Origin: Thermohalobaculum sp050331335
Lineage (GTDB): Bacteria > Pseudomonadota > Alphaproteobacteria > Rhodobacterales > Rhodobacteraceae
DNA length: 64,000 bases
NCBI GenBank assembly: GCA_050331335.1
Contig: JBHJGY010000024.1
Coordinates: 1 to 64,000, forward strand
Direction of reading: 5' to 3'
Shown here: in pieces, positions 7,611-15,708 of the stretch
Position numbering within the stretch: the stretch's first letter is position 1
Layout of the letters: each line of letters starts with the position of its first letter
Made by a program: the position numbers and the translations under genes
The notes under the pieces: generated by a model
The model's input: only the letters and a program-made list of their open reading frames with translations
Database searches by the model: none
What the model was told of the DNA's origin: nothing

Positions 7611-10112
7611 TTACTCCGCGCCTGCCGGCAGGTCGGCCGGGGTTGCGCCGGGGGCTCCAAGGCTGTCGAGCAACGCTTGGGCACCTGCGATCTGGGGCAC
7701 TGGGCGGTCTTTGGCAAGCTCGATCGCCCGGGAGAGCGCCGTCCGTGCCTCGTCGGTCCGGTCCAGCTCTGCCAGGACGACCCCAAGGTGATAGTGAACG
7801 ATGGCATTATTGGGGAGAGCCGCGGCGGCTTGCTCGATCTCGCCCAGGGCTTCGGCATGGCTGCCACGCAGGTGAAGGAGCCAGCCATAGGTATCCCGGA
7901 AATGCGGAACCTCCGAATTCCGCAGCCGCCGCGCGATCGTGTAGGCGCGCTCGACATCTTCAGGTGTGGGGTCGCTGTCCGTAATCAGGCTCGCGAGATT
8001 GTTCGCGACGATCTCGGACCCGGGCTGCCGCTCGTAGAGCTGCTCGTATTCCGCGATTGCCTCGGGGATCCGGCCGTTGGTCTCGTAGAGCATCGCGAGA
8101 TTGAGCCGGATTTGGTCGCTGTCGGTCGCGCTGAGGCCCGCCCGCAACGCAGCCTCGGCCACTTCGGTCTCGCCGCGGGCTAGGTGGTAGCGGAATAGGG
8201 CGAGATGGTTGATCGGCAGTTCCGGCGCGATCCGAACGGCGTCGCGGAACAGGTTTCCGGCGATCTCCGGCTGGTTCTCCACAAGTGCCAGCGTTGCCTG
8301 CAGCCGCACCGCGTTTGAGTCGTTCTCGTTCTCGGCAAGGGCCGCGGAGATCACCTCTCGGGCCGCCTCTAGATCCCGGTTGCGCAAATGGGTGGCAACA
8401 AGGGCGGAAAGATACGCGCTTGGATTGTCGGATGCGGCGGCGGTCGACTCCAGCACCGTAATGGTGTCGTCGTAGCGGCGCTGCGCGGCAAAAGCAGCGG
8501 CAAGCAGTCGGTCGCCCATCTCCCGGCTCGCGTCATCGCGCTGGAGCCGCTGTGCCGTGGCCTCAACCCGGCCGAATTCACCCTGACGCAGATGCACACG
8601 CGCCAGCGCTTCGGTCAGCCGAAGATCGCCACGGTTGACGGCCAACGCGCCGACGAGAAGGTTCTCGGCAGCGGCAACCCGCGCGTCGCGGAGCAAATGC
8701 CGGACATAGGCGAGAACGGTCTCAGGATCCTGCTCGGACGCCGCAACCGCGGCCGCAAGCCGCTCGCCCGCGAGGTCGCGATTACCGTTGCGCTCATGGG
8801 CCAAGGCGAGCAGGCGCAGCGTTTCCACATTCTCCGGCCGCTCGGCATCGGCGGCGCGCAGGTCTCTGATCGCTTCCTCGTACCGTTCGTCGGCGATGAG
8901 GATGCGCCCCCTCAGTGTGAGCGCTTCGGGATCGTTCGGTTCGCGCTCAAGGATCTGGCCGATCACGGCACGGGCTTCGCCCAGTTCCTGACGGGCAAGG
9001 TGAAGGCGGGCGAGCACCGACCGCGCGCGAGCGATGACTCCCCGATCCTCGGATATCTCGACCAAGATCCGCCGCAGGCGTCGCTCCGCCGCCTCCAGAT
9101 CGTCGGTTTCCACGAGAATATCGACCATCGCCATTTCCAGATCGCCGATCGCATCGCTCTCCCGGCGAAGTGCGATCAAGCGCTCAAGCTCGGCAATAGC
9201 CGCCTCGCGGCCTTGGGTGGACGCCACGAGGCGGACGATGTCGAGCTGGCGGTCGATGTCGTTGGGCGCGAGATCGGAGATTTTCCGTAAGGTTTCTTTG
9301 ATCTCGTCGAAGCGCTCATGCTCCAACTGCCAGCGGGCAAGTCCGTCCCAATAGGCGATCTCCGTCGGGTCCAGTTCGATCAGCCGGCGCAAATCGCCCT
9401 CGACCTCTTCGGCCCGGCCGACCGCAGTGAGGAAACTGATCCGGTAGAGGATAACGCGCGGGTTGTTGGTATCGCGGCGTGTGGCCTCCTCAATGCGGGC
9501 GAGTGCCACTGCCTCGTTGCCTTGGCGCTGAGCCACCGAACTGAGAACGATCCAGGCGTCGCCATGGTTGCGATCGATCTCCAGTGCGCGCTCGGCAGTC
9601 TGCTCGGCCCGCTCTAAGTCCCCAAGCCTGGCGGCCAACACAGCTTCCAGGGTCAGAACTTCCACATCGTCGGGCGCGAGTTGTCCCGCCACGACCATCG
9701 ACTTGACCGCTTCATCAACCTGGTTGAACGCGATCATGATCTGAGCCAGCCTCAAATGGGCGCCGAGTTGGGTGGCATCGAGCTCGATAGAGCGACGATA
9801 CTGGAACGCCGCGGCAGTAAAATTCTTCTGCTTCTCGTAAATTTTGCCGAGTTCGAAATTCGCTCCAGGATGGGAGTCGTTCAACTGCAGGGCGTTCCGA
9901 AACTCGAGGCTCGCCTTGACAGCTTCGCCCTCTTCGAGAAGCTCCAAGCCGTTTTCATAGTGCTGTTGGGCGCGTTCCTCGACGCTGTCGCAGCCGGTGA
10001 GGCCGATGACCAGCACCAGGGCGAGGATGAGCGGATGGGTCGACCGGAAAGCTCTCGTGCAAAGCGTCGCCCAAGCCCGGTTTGTGGCGGTAGCGCCCCC
10101 CCAATCAGCCAT
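7611..10112 (-). CDS. prsT: PrsT-like TPR lipoprotein of the exosortase system
   Basis: An 833-residue TPR-repeat lipoprotein. A lipobox (VIGLTGC, Cys41) follows a hydrophobic signal. The rest consists of tetratricopeptide repeats, e.g. QHYENGLELLEEGEAVKASL and ANFELGKIYEKQKNFTAAAF, with about twenty helical pairs to the end. Length, lipobox and neighbours match the PEP-CTERM/exosortase TPR lipoproteins called PrsT. It probably scaffolds polymer or protein handling in the periplasm. The start at 10112 has a GAAGGAAGG ribosome-binding site; an upstream extension lacks one. 252 bases separate it from the exosortase gene. Confidence 0.88.
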   Translation of the reverse strand: MADWGGATATNRAWATLCTRAFRSTHPLILALVLVIGLTGCDSVEERAQQHYENGLELLEEGEAVKASLEFRNALQLNDSHPGANFELGKIYEKQKNFTAAAFQYRRSIELDATQLGAHLRLAQIMIAFNQVDEAVKSMVVAGQLAPDDVEVLTLEAVLAARLGDLERAEQTAERALEIDRNHGDAWIVLSSVAQRQGNEAVALARIEEATRRDTNNPRVILYRISFLTAVGRAEEVEGDLRRLIELDPTEIAYWDGLARWQLEHERFDEIKETLRKISDLAPNDIDRQLDIVRLVASTQGREAAIAELERLIALRRESDAIGDLEMAMVDILVETDDLEAAERRLRRILVEISEDRGVIARARSVLARLHLARQELGEARAVIGQILEREPNDPEALTLRGRILIADERYEEAIRDLRAADAERPENVETLRLLALAHERNGNRDLAGERLAAAVAASEQDPETVLAYVRHLLRDARVAAAENLLVGALAVNRGDLRLTEALARVHLRQGEFGRVEATAQRLQRDDASREMGDRLLAAAFAAQRRYDDTITVLESTAAASDNPSAYLSALVATHLRNRDLEAAREVISAALAENENDSNAVRLQATLALVENQPEIAGNLFRDAVRIAPELPINHLALFRYHLARGETEVAEAALRAGLSATDSDQIRLNLAMLYETNGRIPEAIAEYEQLYERQPGSEIVANNLASLITDSDPTPEDVERAYTIARRLRNSEVPHFRDTYGWLLHLRGSHAEALGEIEQAAAALPNNAIVHYHLGVVLAELDRTDEARTALSRAIELAKDRPVPQIAGAQALLDSLGAPGATPADLPAGAE

Positions 10113-10364
10113 CCGGTTCCTTCCTTCGCTCAAGAGATCCACCAGGTTTCGCGGCAGGTTATGGGCCGGCGACGGCAGAGCAGGGCCATCGAACAACCGC
10201 GCGCCCTCACCGCAACACCCTATAGCTCAAAGCCTTTCCCGGGAAAAGCGCTCTGTGCGGCGCGGCATAGCCGTTTGGTCCGCGCGACGTGTCGTAGCAA
10301 CAGCGAGGATGTTCGGCAAGGAACAACTAGGAACAAACGGCGTATTCTCAGCAACGGGACCCGC

Positions 10365-11966
10365 TCAATCGGGCAGATGCGGTCTCAGCTGGGGAACCGC
10401 AAGCTGCATCATTTCCTTCAGACGCTCGGCCGCCTGGGCCTCCGTCTCTCCACGCTGGATCGGGGTGATAAGCCGCACGAGCGCGCCGTCGGTCCGACCC
10501 TTCGTGAGGCTGTCATACACCGTATAGAATTTGGCGGCATAATCACTGGTCACATTGCGGCCATGCAGGTCGAACCAATAATAGACTAGGCTGCGGTCTC
10601 GCCCGCTTGAAATGATCGCCCGGTTGACCTCGATAACTGCGTCGTCAGGTCCGCCCAGAGGGACACGGTCGGGTCGCCACGCGCTCACCTCCCAGCCTCC
10701 GGCGGGGATGCAGACCTCGGGCGAGTGGATACCACTGCCTTCGGTCAGCTTGTCGTAGTACACGACGAGCAGATCGACCCCAGGTCCGCCCGAACGGCCA
10801 TAGGCTCGCGCAAGAAGGTCATCAGCCGCCAGGGTTTCCAGGACGTTATCCTCAATCCGACGATCGATCGACCGCCACGCGCCAATCTCCGACGGAAACG
10901 CCGCCAACGCGACCCGCTCAGGGATCACCCGAGCCCGCTCCGGCGCGAGCGCCCAGCCAACCGCTGCCACGGTGCTCAACGCCGCTGCCAGGACAAGGCC
11001 GCGCGACACAGGAATGGCGGTGAAGCGGCGCAGCTGCTCGCCCAGCCCGTCGAAATTCAGGTCTATCGTGTCCGGCAACGGCTTGGGGTTTTTCTGGAGC
11101 CGTTGCATCAGTGCCGCCATGCCGAAGAGGATCAGCACGCAGGAAATGAAGATCACCCAGCCCTCGAACAGATGCAGAAACCCTTCCGCGTAAGAAATGC
11201 CGAAATTGTCGACCATCACGCCGATGACCCCGATCCTGAATGAGTTCATCAGAACGGTAATGGGCGCAGCGGAGAGCAGCAGTACGACTTTGTGCCACCA
11301 CGGTCCGGTATAGAGAACGCCGAACACGTACGAGAAGCTCATGACCGGAAACAGGTAGCGCAAGCCGGAGCATGCCTCTGCCACCTGAAGCTGATATATG
11401 CCCAAATCGATGACATTCCCCGAGAGGAAGACAGGCACGCCCATCAGCTGGATGAACTCTACCCCAATCTTCGAGGACACCAGCTGCAACCAAATCGACA
11501 CAGGCCAGTAAATGAATTGCGGCAACGGCAGCATGAACACAAGGTGCAGCACCGAGGGCCAAAAGTACCATCCGCGCCGCGCTCCAAACAGCGTCAGGAT
11601 CGTGCCGAATATCCAAACGATCATGCCATAGGTCACGATATCCGGAATGCGCACCAGCAGCCCCAACAGACCGATCCCAAGCGCGGCCAGCACGATAACC
11701 ACGCCGGGCCAGCGATCGGTGATGGGGCCGGCGACGGGGCGCACGGATTTCATTTCCCGCAAAAACATATAGGCCGACAGCATCGGGATGATCGGCCCGT
11801 GGCTGTATTCCGGAACCTGCCAGGCATCGATCAACGACTGCAGGCCGTGGGCGAAAAAGAACATCCCGGCGAGGACGTGCAGGATCATCAGCAGCTGCCC
11901 GCCGCCGAGTGCCATTGACGGGCGCAAGACCACGCTGCCAGTGTCGCCACGCATCTCGGACGTCAT
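10365..11966 (-). CDS. xrtD: Exosortase fused to an EpsI domain (XrtD type)
   Basis: Membrane cysteine transpeptidase/protease that recognises C-terminal sorting signals, here fused to an EpsI-like soluble domain (533 residues). About eight helices cover residues 25-290. The catalytic triad of the family is present: Cys199 in EACSGLR, Arg244 in NSFRIG and His265 in FLHLFEGW. After a helix at about 320-335, the EpsI (DUF3485) domain runs to the end and contains SPEVCIPAGGW and VYYWFDLHGR. Exosortase-EpsI fusion, alphaproteobacterial context and a VPLPA-CTERM protein at 29.5 kb point to class D, VPLPA-specific. The class name is my inference; the exosortase call is firm. It is first in the polysaccharide operon. 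Confidence 0.92.
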   Translation of the reverse strand: MTSEMRGDTGSVVLRPSMALGGGQLLMILHVLAGMFFFAHGLQSLIDAWQVPEYSHGPIIPMLSAYMFLREMKSVRPVAGPITDRWPGVVIVLAALGIGLLGLLVRIPDIVTYGMIVWIFGTILTLFGARRGWYFWPSVLHLVFMLPLPQFIYWPVSIWLQLVSSKIGVEFIQLMGVPVFLSGNVIDLGIYQLQVAEACSGLRYLFPVMSFSYVFGVLYTGPWWHKVVLLLSAAPITVLMNSFRIGVIGVMVDNFGISYAEGFLHLFEGWVIFISCVLILFGMAALMQRLQKNPKPLPDTIDLNFDGLGEQLRRFTAIPVSRGLVLAAALSTVAAVGWALAPERARVIPERVALAAFPSEIGAWRSIDRRIEDNVLETLAADDLLARAYGRSGGPGVDLLVVYYDKLTEGSGIHSPEVCIPAGGWEVSAWRPDRVPLGGPDDAVIEVNRAIISSGRDRSLVYYWFDLHGRNVTSDYAAKFYTVYDSLTKGRTDGALVRLITPIQRGETEAQAAERLKEMMQLAVPQLRPHLPD

Positions 11967-12159
11967 CGCCCCACCTCAAAAAGATCGCAGACCCCTCGCG
12001 TGCCTAGCCTCCAGACGCGCCGAAATCAACGACACCGAACGATCGCCGGGCTCTCATCGTCTCGCATTGTCGTGATCGACCGCGATGCGGCCCCCTGCCG
12101 GATGGCCTCTCTGTGAGACGCGGCCCAAATAGCACCCGGAGACGCTTGGGAGGACCGAC

Positions 12160-13074
12160 ATGGATCTGGCGCGCGAGATCGACATCTATTGCGAAAGGGT
12201 GAGCGCGGCGTTTTGGGCAGAGCCGTTCAACGCGCTTACCAACGTCGCCTTCATCTTGGCGGGCATCGCCGCACTTTGGCTGCAAGGGCAGCGGGGTCCC
12301 GCTGGGACGGGGCGTCAGTTGCTCGCTGGCACCCTGATGGCGGCCGGCATCATCGCGTTTTTCGCCCATACCATCGGGCTGCTCTGGGCGATTTCGGCCG
12401 GGCCGCTCTACCTTCCGCTCGTGGTTCCGGTCTACGTGCTGAGTGTGGTCTTCGTCGCCGCCGGGTTGCTGGCACAGCCCGCGGCTTGGGCGGCGCCTGC
12501 GCCAAATTGGCCCGTCGCGTGGCTGTCGGGCAACGCGATCGTGGTCGGCATCGGTTCGTTCCTGTTCCATAGCTATGCGACGCCCTGGGCGGGGCTGGCC
12601 GATACCGGCCCGATCATGATGTTCATCTTCGGTACCTTCGCCATCGTCATGAACCGTTTCGTCGGGCTGCGGTGGCGGACGGCCGCGCTCGCGACGGTCG
12701 CGTTCGTTGCGGGTATGGTGGTCATGTCTGCGGGCTTGCGACAGGTCCTGAACGAAGCGGTGCTCGGCGCCTATGCCGAATTCGCCAACTCCAAATCCTA
12801 CTATCCGGCCCTGCTCGCCCTTTTCGCGACCGGGCTGTGGCTGCATCTTGCGCGGGCGCACCCGGCCGGGGGCGTCATGATGCGGGCGGGCGGGATCTTC
12901 GCGATCAGCCTGGTGTTCCGCACGCTCGACGGCCCGCTTTGCCCTTGGCTGCCCATCGGCACCCATTGGCTGTGGCACTTGTTCAACGCGCTGGTCTTCT
13001 GGGTGATCCTGTCGGGGTTGGTGCGCTACGGACGCGCACCCGCGCCGGTGAGTGCAGGCCTCGGCACGCGCTGA
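12160..13074 (+). CDS. Ceramidase-family membrane hydrolase
   Basis: Integral membrane hydrolase of the alkaline ceramidase/CREST superfamily (304 residues, about seven to eight helices). Family motifs are visible: YCER near residue 10, EPFNALTNVAF at 21-31, SFLFHSYATPWAGLAD at 133-148 and HWLWHLFNA near 280. Ser133, His137 and Asp148 reproduce the SxxxH-x10-D spacing of human ACER3, and the HxxxH supplies the other two zinc ligands. The start is backed by GGGAGGACCGAC. It is divergent from the exosortase gene and 64 bases ahead of purS. The bacterial substrate (ceramide or another amide lipid) is unknown. Confidence 0.88.
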   Translation: MDLAREIDIYCERVSAAFWAEPFNALTNVAFILAGIAALWLQGQRGPAGTGRQLLAGTLMAAGIIAFFAHTIGLLWAISAGPLYLPLVVPVYVLSVVFVAAGLLAQPAAWAAPAPNWPVAWLSGNAIVVGIGSFLFHSYATPWAGLADTGPIMMFIFGTFAIVMNRFVGLRWRTAALATVAFVAGMVVMSAGLRQVLNEAVLGAYAEFANSKSYYPALLALFATGLWLHLARAHPAGGVMMRAGGIFAISLVFRTLDGPLCPWLPIGTHWLWHLFNALVFWVILSGLVRYGRAPAPVSAGLGTR

Positions 13075-13138
13075 GAGAGGGTCCTTGCGCTGTGCCCTGG
13101 CGGGCCGCTAAGCACCCGATAACAGGAAGGGGAGTGGG

Positions 13139-13381
13139 ATGAAGCTCAGGGTTTACGTAACGCTGAAGCCCGGCGTGCTCGACCCGCAGGGGGCTGCGAT
13201 CACCCAGGCGCTGGGCGCACTCGGCTTCGACGGCGTGCGTGAGGTGCGCCAGGGCAAGCTGATCGAACTGGATCTTGTCGAGGAAGATCCGGACCGGGCC
13301 GAGGCGCAGGTGCGAGAGATGTGCGAAGCGCTCTTGGCCAACACGGTGATCGAGACCTACCGCGTCGTTTCCGGGACCTGA
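13139..13381 (+). CDS. purS: Phosphoribosylformylglycinamidine synthase subunit PurS
   Basis: The small 80-residue subunit that joins PurQ and PurL in the FGAM synthase complex of de novo purine synthesis. The sequence is a typical single ferredoxin-like fold: VYVTLKPGVLDPQGAAI, LGFDGVREVRQGKLIEL and the acidic C-terminal helix with CEALLANTVIETYRV. GGAAGGGGA lies before ATG 13139. It is first of the purS-purQ-...-purL run; purC, which often precedes it, is not adjacent here. Confidence 0.95.
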   Translation: MKLRVYVTLKPGVLDPQGAAITQALGALGFDGVREVRQGKLIELDLVEEDPDRAEAQVREMCEALLANTVIETYRVVSGT

Positions 13382-13467
13382 CCCGTCCGCCGGGCGTTGG
13401 GTCTGATGCTCGACAGGGCCTGCGCTCCGACGTTAGGAGAGAGGCGCAGGCAACAGGGAGCTGTCCG

Positions 13468-14166
13468 ATGCGCGCTGCGGTTATCGTATTCCCGGGCTCG
13501 AACTGCGACCGCGACATGGCGGTCGCGCTCGCTTCCGCGTCCGCGCGCCGGCCCGCGATGGTCTGGCACAAGGAGATCCAGTTACCGGAGGGCACCGATC
13601 TGGTCGCGATCCCGGGTGGCTTCTCCTTTGGCGATTACCTGCGCTGCGGGGCCATCGCGGCGCGGGCGCCCATCATGGCGGCGGTCGGCGCGCATGCGGC
13701 GCGCGGCGGCCTGGTGCTCGGGGTCTGCAATGGCTGGCAAGTGCTGATCGAGGCGGGGCTTCTGCCAGGGGCGCTGATGCGCAATGCGCGGCTCAAATTC
13801 GCTTGCCGGGACGTCCATCTGCGGGTCGAAACTGCCGACAGCCCGTTCACGAGAGGTTTCGGTGACCAACGGGTTGTGCGGTTCCCCATCGCCCATCACG
13901 ACGGGGCCTTCGTGGCGGATGAGGCAACGCGCGCGCGGCTCGAGGCCGAAGGTCGCGTCGCCTTTCGTTATGCGGGCTCGGATGGCGTCGTGCGCCCCGA
14001 GGCCAATCCCAATGGCTCGGTCTCTGGCATCGCCGGCGTGCTGTCGGAGAACCGCCGGGTGCTCGGCTTGATGCCGCATCCCGAGCGCCTCGCCGATCCG
14101 GCCCTCGGTGGGGCCGACGGCGCCCTACTTTTCGCCGGTCTTGTCGAGAGCCTCGCTGATGTCTGA
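13468..14166 (+). CDS. purQ: Phosphoribosylformylglycinamidine synthase subunit PurQ
   Basis: Class I glutamine amidotransferase subunit of FGAM synthase, 232 residues. It supplies ammonia from glutamine to PurL. Motifs: AAVIVFPGSNCDRD at the N-terminus, the GGFSFGDYLRCGAIAA oxyanion region, nucleophile Cys in LGVCNGWQ, and the His-Glu of MPHPERL near the C-terminus. All catalytic residues are present. The start at 13468 matches the family N-terminus. Its last bases overlap the start of the lipoprotein gene by eight. Confidence 0.96.
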   Translation: MRAAVIVFPGSNCDRDMAVALASASARRPAMVWHKEIQLPEGTDLVAIPGGFSFGDYLRCGAIAARAPIMAAVGAHAARGGLVLGVCNGWQVLIEAGLLPGALMRNARLKFACRDVHLRVETADSPFTRGFGDQRVVRFPIAHHDGAFVADEATRARLEAEGRVAFRYAGSDGVVRPEANPNGSVSGIAGVLSENRRVLGLMPHPERLADPALGGADGALLFAGLVESLADV

Positions 14167-14620
14167 CCGCTGCGCAGGCTGGGTTGCGGTGCCGTTGGCG
14201 CTCGCCGCTTGCGCTCAGCAGCCGCCCCCAGAGCAGGCTCCGCCCGAGGCCGCGGCAGCGGTCGCGCCGCAGCCCGGACCAGAGATCCAAGCGCCAAAAG
14301 CCCAAGCGCCATCCGACACGACCATCGGCGTCCTGCTCAAGGCGCCGGGGTCGATCGCCCGGGACCGCGTGGAGCGGCTCGCTGCGAGCTGCTGGCTCGA
14401 TGACGAATTGGGCGCCGAGATCCTTTTGGTCGATCGCCGCAGTGGAGAGATCACGGCGGTCGGTGGTAACGGGGATCTGCTGCGCGTCGCTTTCGCCGGG
14501 CGCGGACCGCTCGAGACCGAGGTAACGCTGTCGGGTCCGGCGCTTGCCGATCCTGACCGGGCCGAGCGAATGGCTGGCGCGCTGTCGCGGGTGCTCGAGG
14601 GGGCAGAGCCCGCCTGTTGA
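14159..14620 (+). CDS. Putative lipoprotein inside the pur operon
   Basis: A 153-residue protein whose ATG lies inside the end of purQ (8-base overlap). A short signal ends in the lipobox LALAACAQ. A Pro/Ala/Glu-rich tether (PPPEQAPPEAAAAVAPQPGP) follows, then a small globular domain of about 95 residues (GVLLKAPGSIARDRVERLAA...GAEILLVDRRSGEI). I do not recognise the domain. The overlap implies translational coupling with purQ, although nothing suggests a role in purine synthesis. It is probably outer-membrane anchored. Confidence 0.65.
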   Translation: MSDRCAGWVAVPLALAACAQQPPPEQAPPEAAAAVAPQPGPEIQAPKAQAPSDTTIGVLLKAPGSIARDRVERLAASCWLDDELGAEILLVDRRSGEITAVGGNGDLLRVAFAGRGPLETEVTLSGPALADPDRAERMAGALSRVLEGAEPAC

Positions 14621-14851
14621 TCGGCCCGTGCAGGACGGTATCTGGCGCGCTGGGAGGGCCCAGGCGGGCTGCCGCGTACGCCCCATAACCGCGGCTTGCC
14701 GGGAGGGGCGACCACCTGCGGCATCGCGACTACCCTGGCCGATGCGGCGCCGATTTTCCATTTTCAAGTCGTGAAACTGCGGCGACCCTATCCCACCTAT
14801 TGCACTAATCGGGAAGCGATCCCATTGTGGGGCCAAGCTAGGGAGGTCTCG

Positions 14852-15589
14852 ATGAACTGGATGCAGGCCGTTGATGCGTTGTTCAAGGTGAAAAGCATCG
14901 TAGACGCTGGAAAGCAATGTAAAGACATCGCGGACTATGCTCAAAAAATAGATACGGTCAAGAAGGGCAAGCAGAGCTGGGATGAGCTTAAGCCGATTAG
15001 TAACAGCACGATGACCAAGGCGACGGCAAAAATCCGCAAAGCGGATGCAGAAATCGATGCAGCTCTTAAGGGCGAAATGAAGTGGCCCGATATGGGAACC
15101 ATGCAATCATTCCTCGGAATTCTTCATTCGATTGACAAATATGGCGAAGATAGCCCAAAAACCAAAGCCGCAGTGACGACTTATAAGGTGCTGCTCGTGG
15201 CGTGGGAAGGGGCGCTGAAAGCAACAATTATCGGGCTTGAAGCACGCAGCGGGGACATTGCGCACCGGGCGGCACAGGCGAAGGCGCTGCGGGACTATGC
15301 CCACGTCGTGGAGAAGGCGTGTTTGGACGCCTGCCGGATCCCCAGCATCGTCGGCACCGCTCCGCAGGCCAGCATGTTTGCGCTCTCGCAGGATCTGTCG
15401 CAATTCGGCGGTATCGCCGGCGACGTACACCGCAAATACATCAAGCTCGGCGCGAAAAACGCTGAGCTGATTGCGGAGGGCAAGACAATCCTCTCGGACA
15501 ACAAGAGCTGGATCGGTTGGGCGAAGTCGCAGGCGCCATTCAAACCCGGCAACGTCAAGCGCAACCTCAAGGCCAAGCATCCGCACTGA
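14852..15589 (+). CDS. Unrecognised helical protein between purQ and purL
   Basis: A 245-residue, Lys/Ala-rich, mainly helical protein with no signal peptide or membrane helix. The start at 14852 is chosen for the GGGAGG eight bases upstream. The first third (KSIVDAGKQCKDIADYAQKI, KKGKQSWDELKPI) looks amphipathic. The centre contains AVTTYKVLLVAWEGALKA and CLDACRIPSIVG, and the end is basic (KPGNVKRNLKAKHPH). Its first ~330 bases look more AT-rich than the pur genes around it. Together with its place inside a housekeeping operon this suggests acquisition. No family is recognised; an effector or stress protein is possible but unsupported. Confidence 0.7.
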   Translation: MNWMQAVDALFKVKSIVDAGKQCKDIADYAQKIDTVKKGKQSWDELKPISNSTMTKATAKIRKADAEIDAALKGEMKWPDMGTMQSFLGILHSIDKYGEDSPKTKAAVTTYKVLLVAWEGALKATIIGLEARSGDIAHRAAQAKALRDYAHVVEKACLDACRIPSIVGTAPQASMFALSQDLSQFGGIAGDVHRKYIKLGAKNAELIAEGKTILSDNKSWIGWAKSQAPFKPGNVKRNLKAKHPH

Positions 15590-15708
15590 CGGTTGGGCCA
15601 CGCCGGGGGGATATCTGCGGCGCAATGGGGCAGGGGACGGTGCAGGTCCGCTTGATCCCGGCTGCCAAACGGGCGATGGAAAAGGCGCTCGAAGACAGGG
15701 AGCCTCCC

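Noticed and set aside
13847..15106. 419-codon minus-strand open frame
   Set aside because: Crosses purQ, the lipoprotein and the 245-aa gene in antisense, with an atypical Arg/Pro-rich composition.
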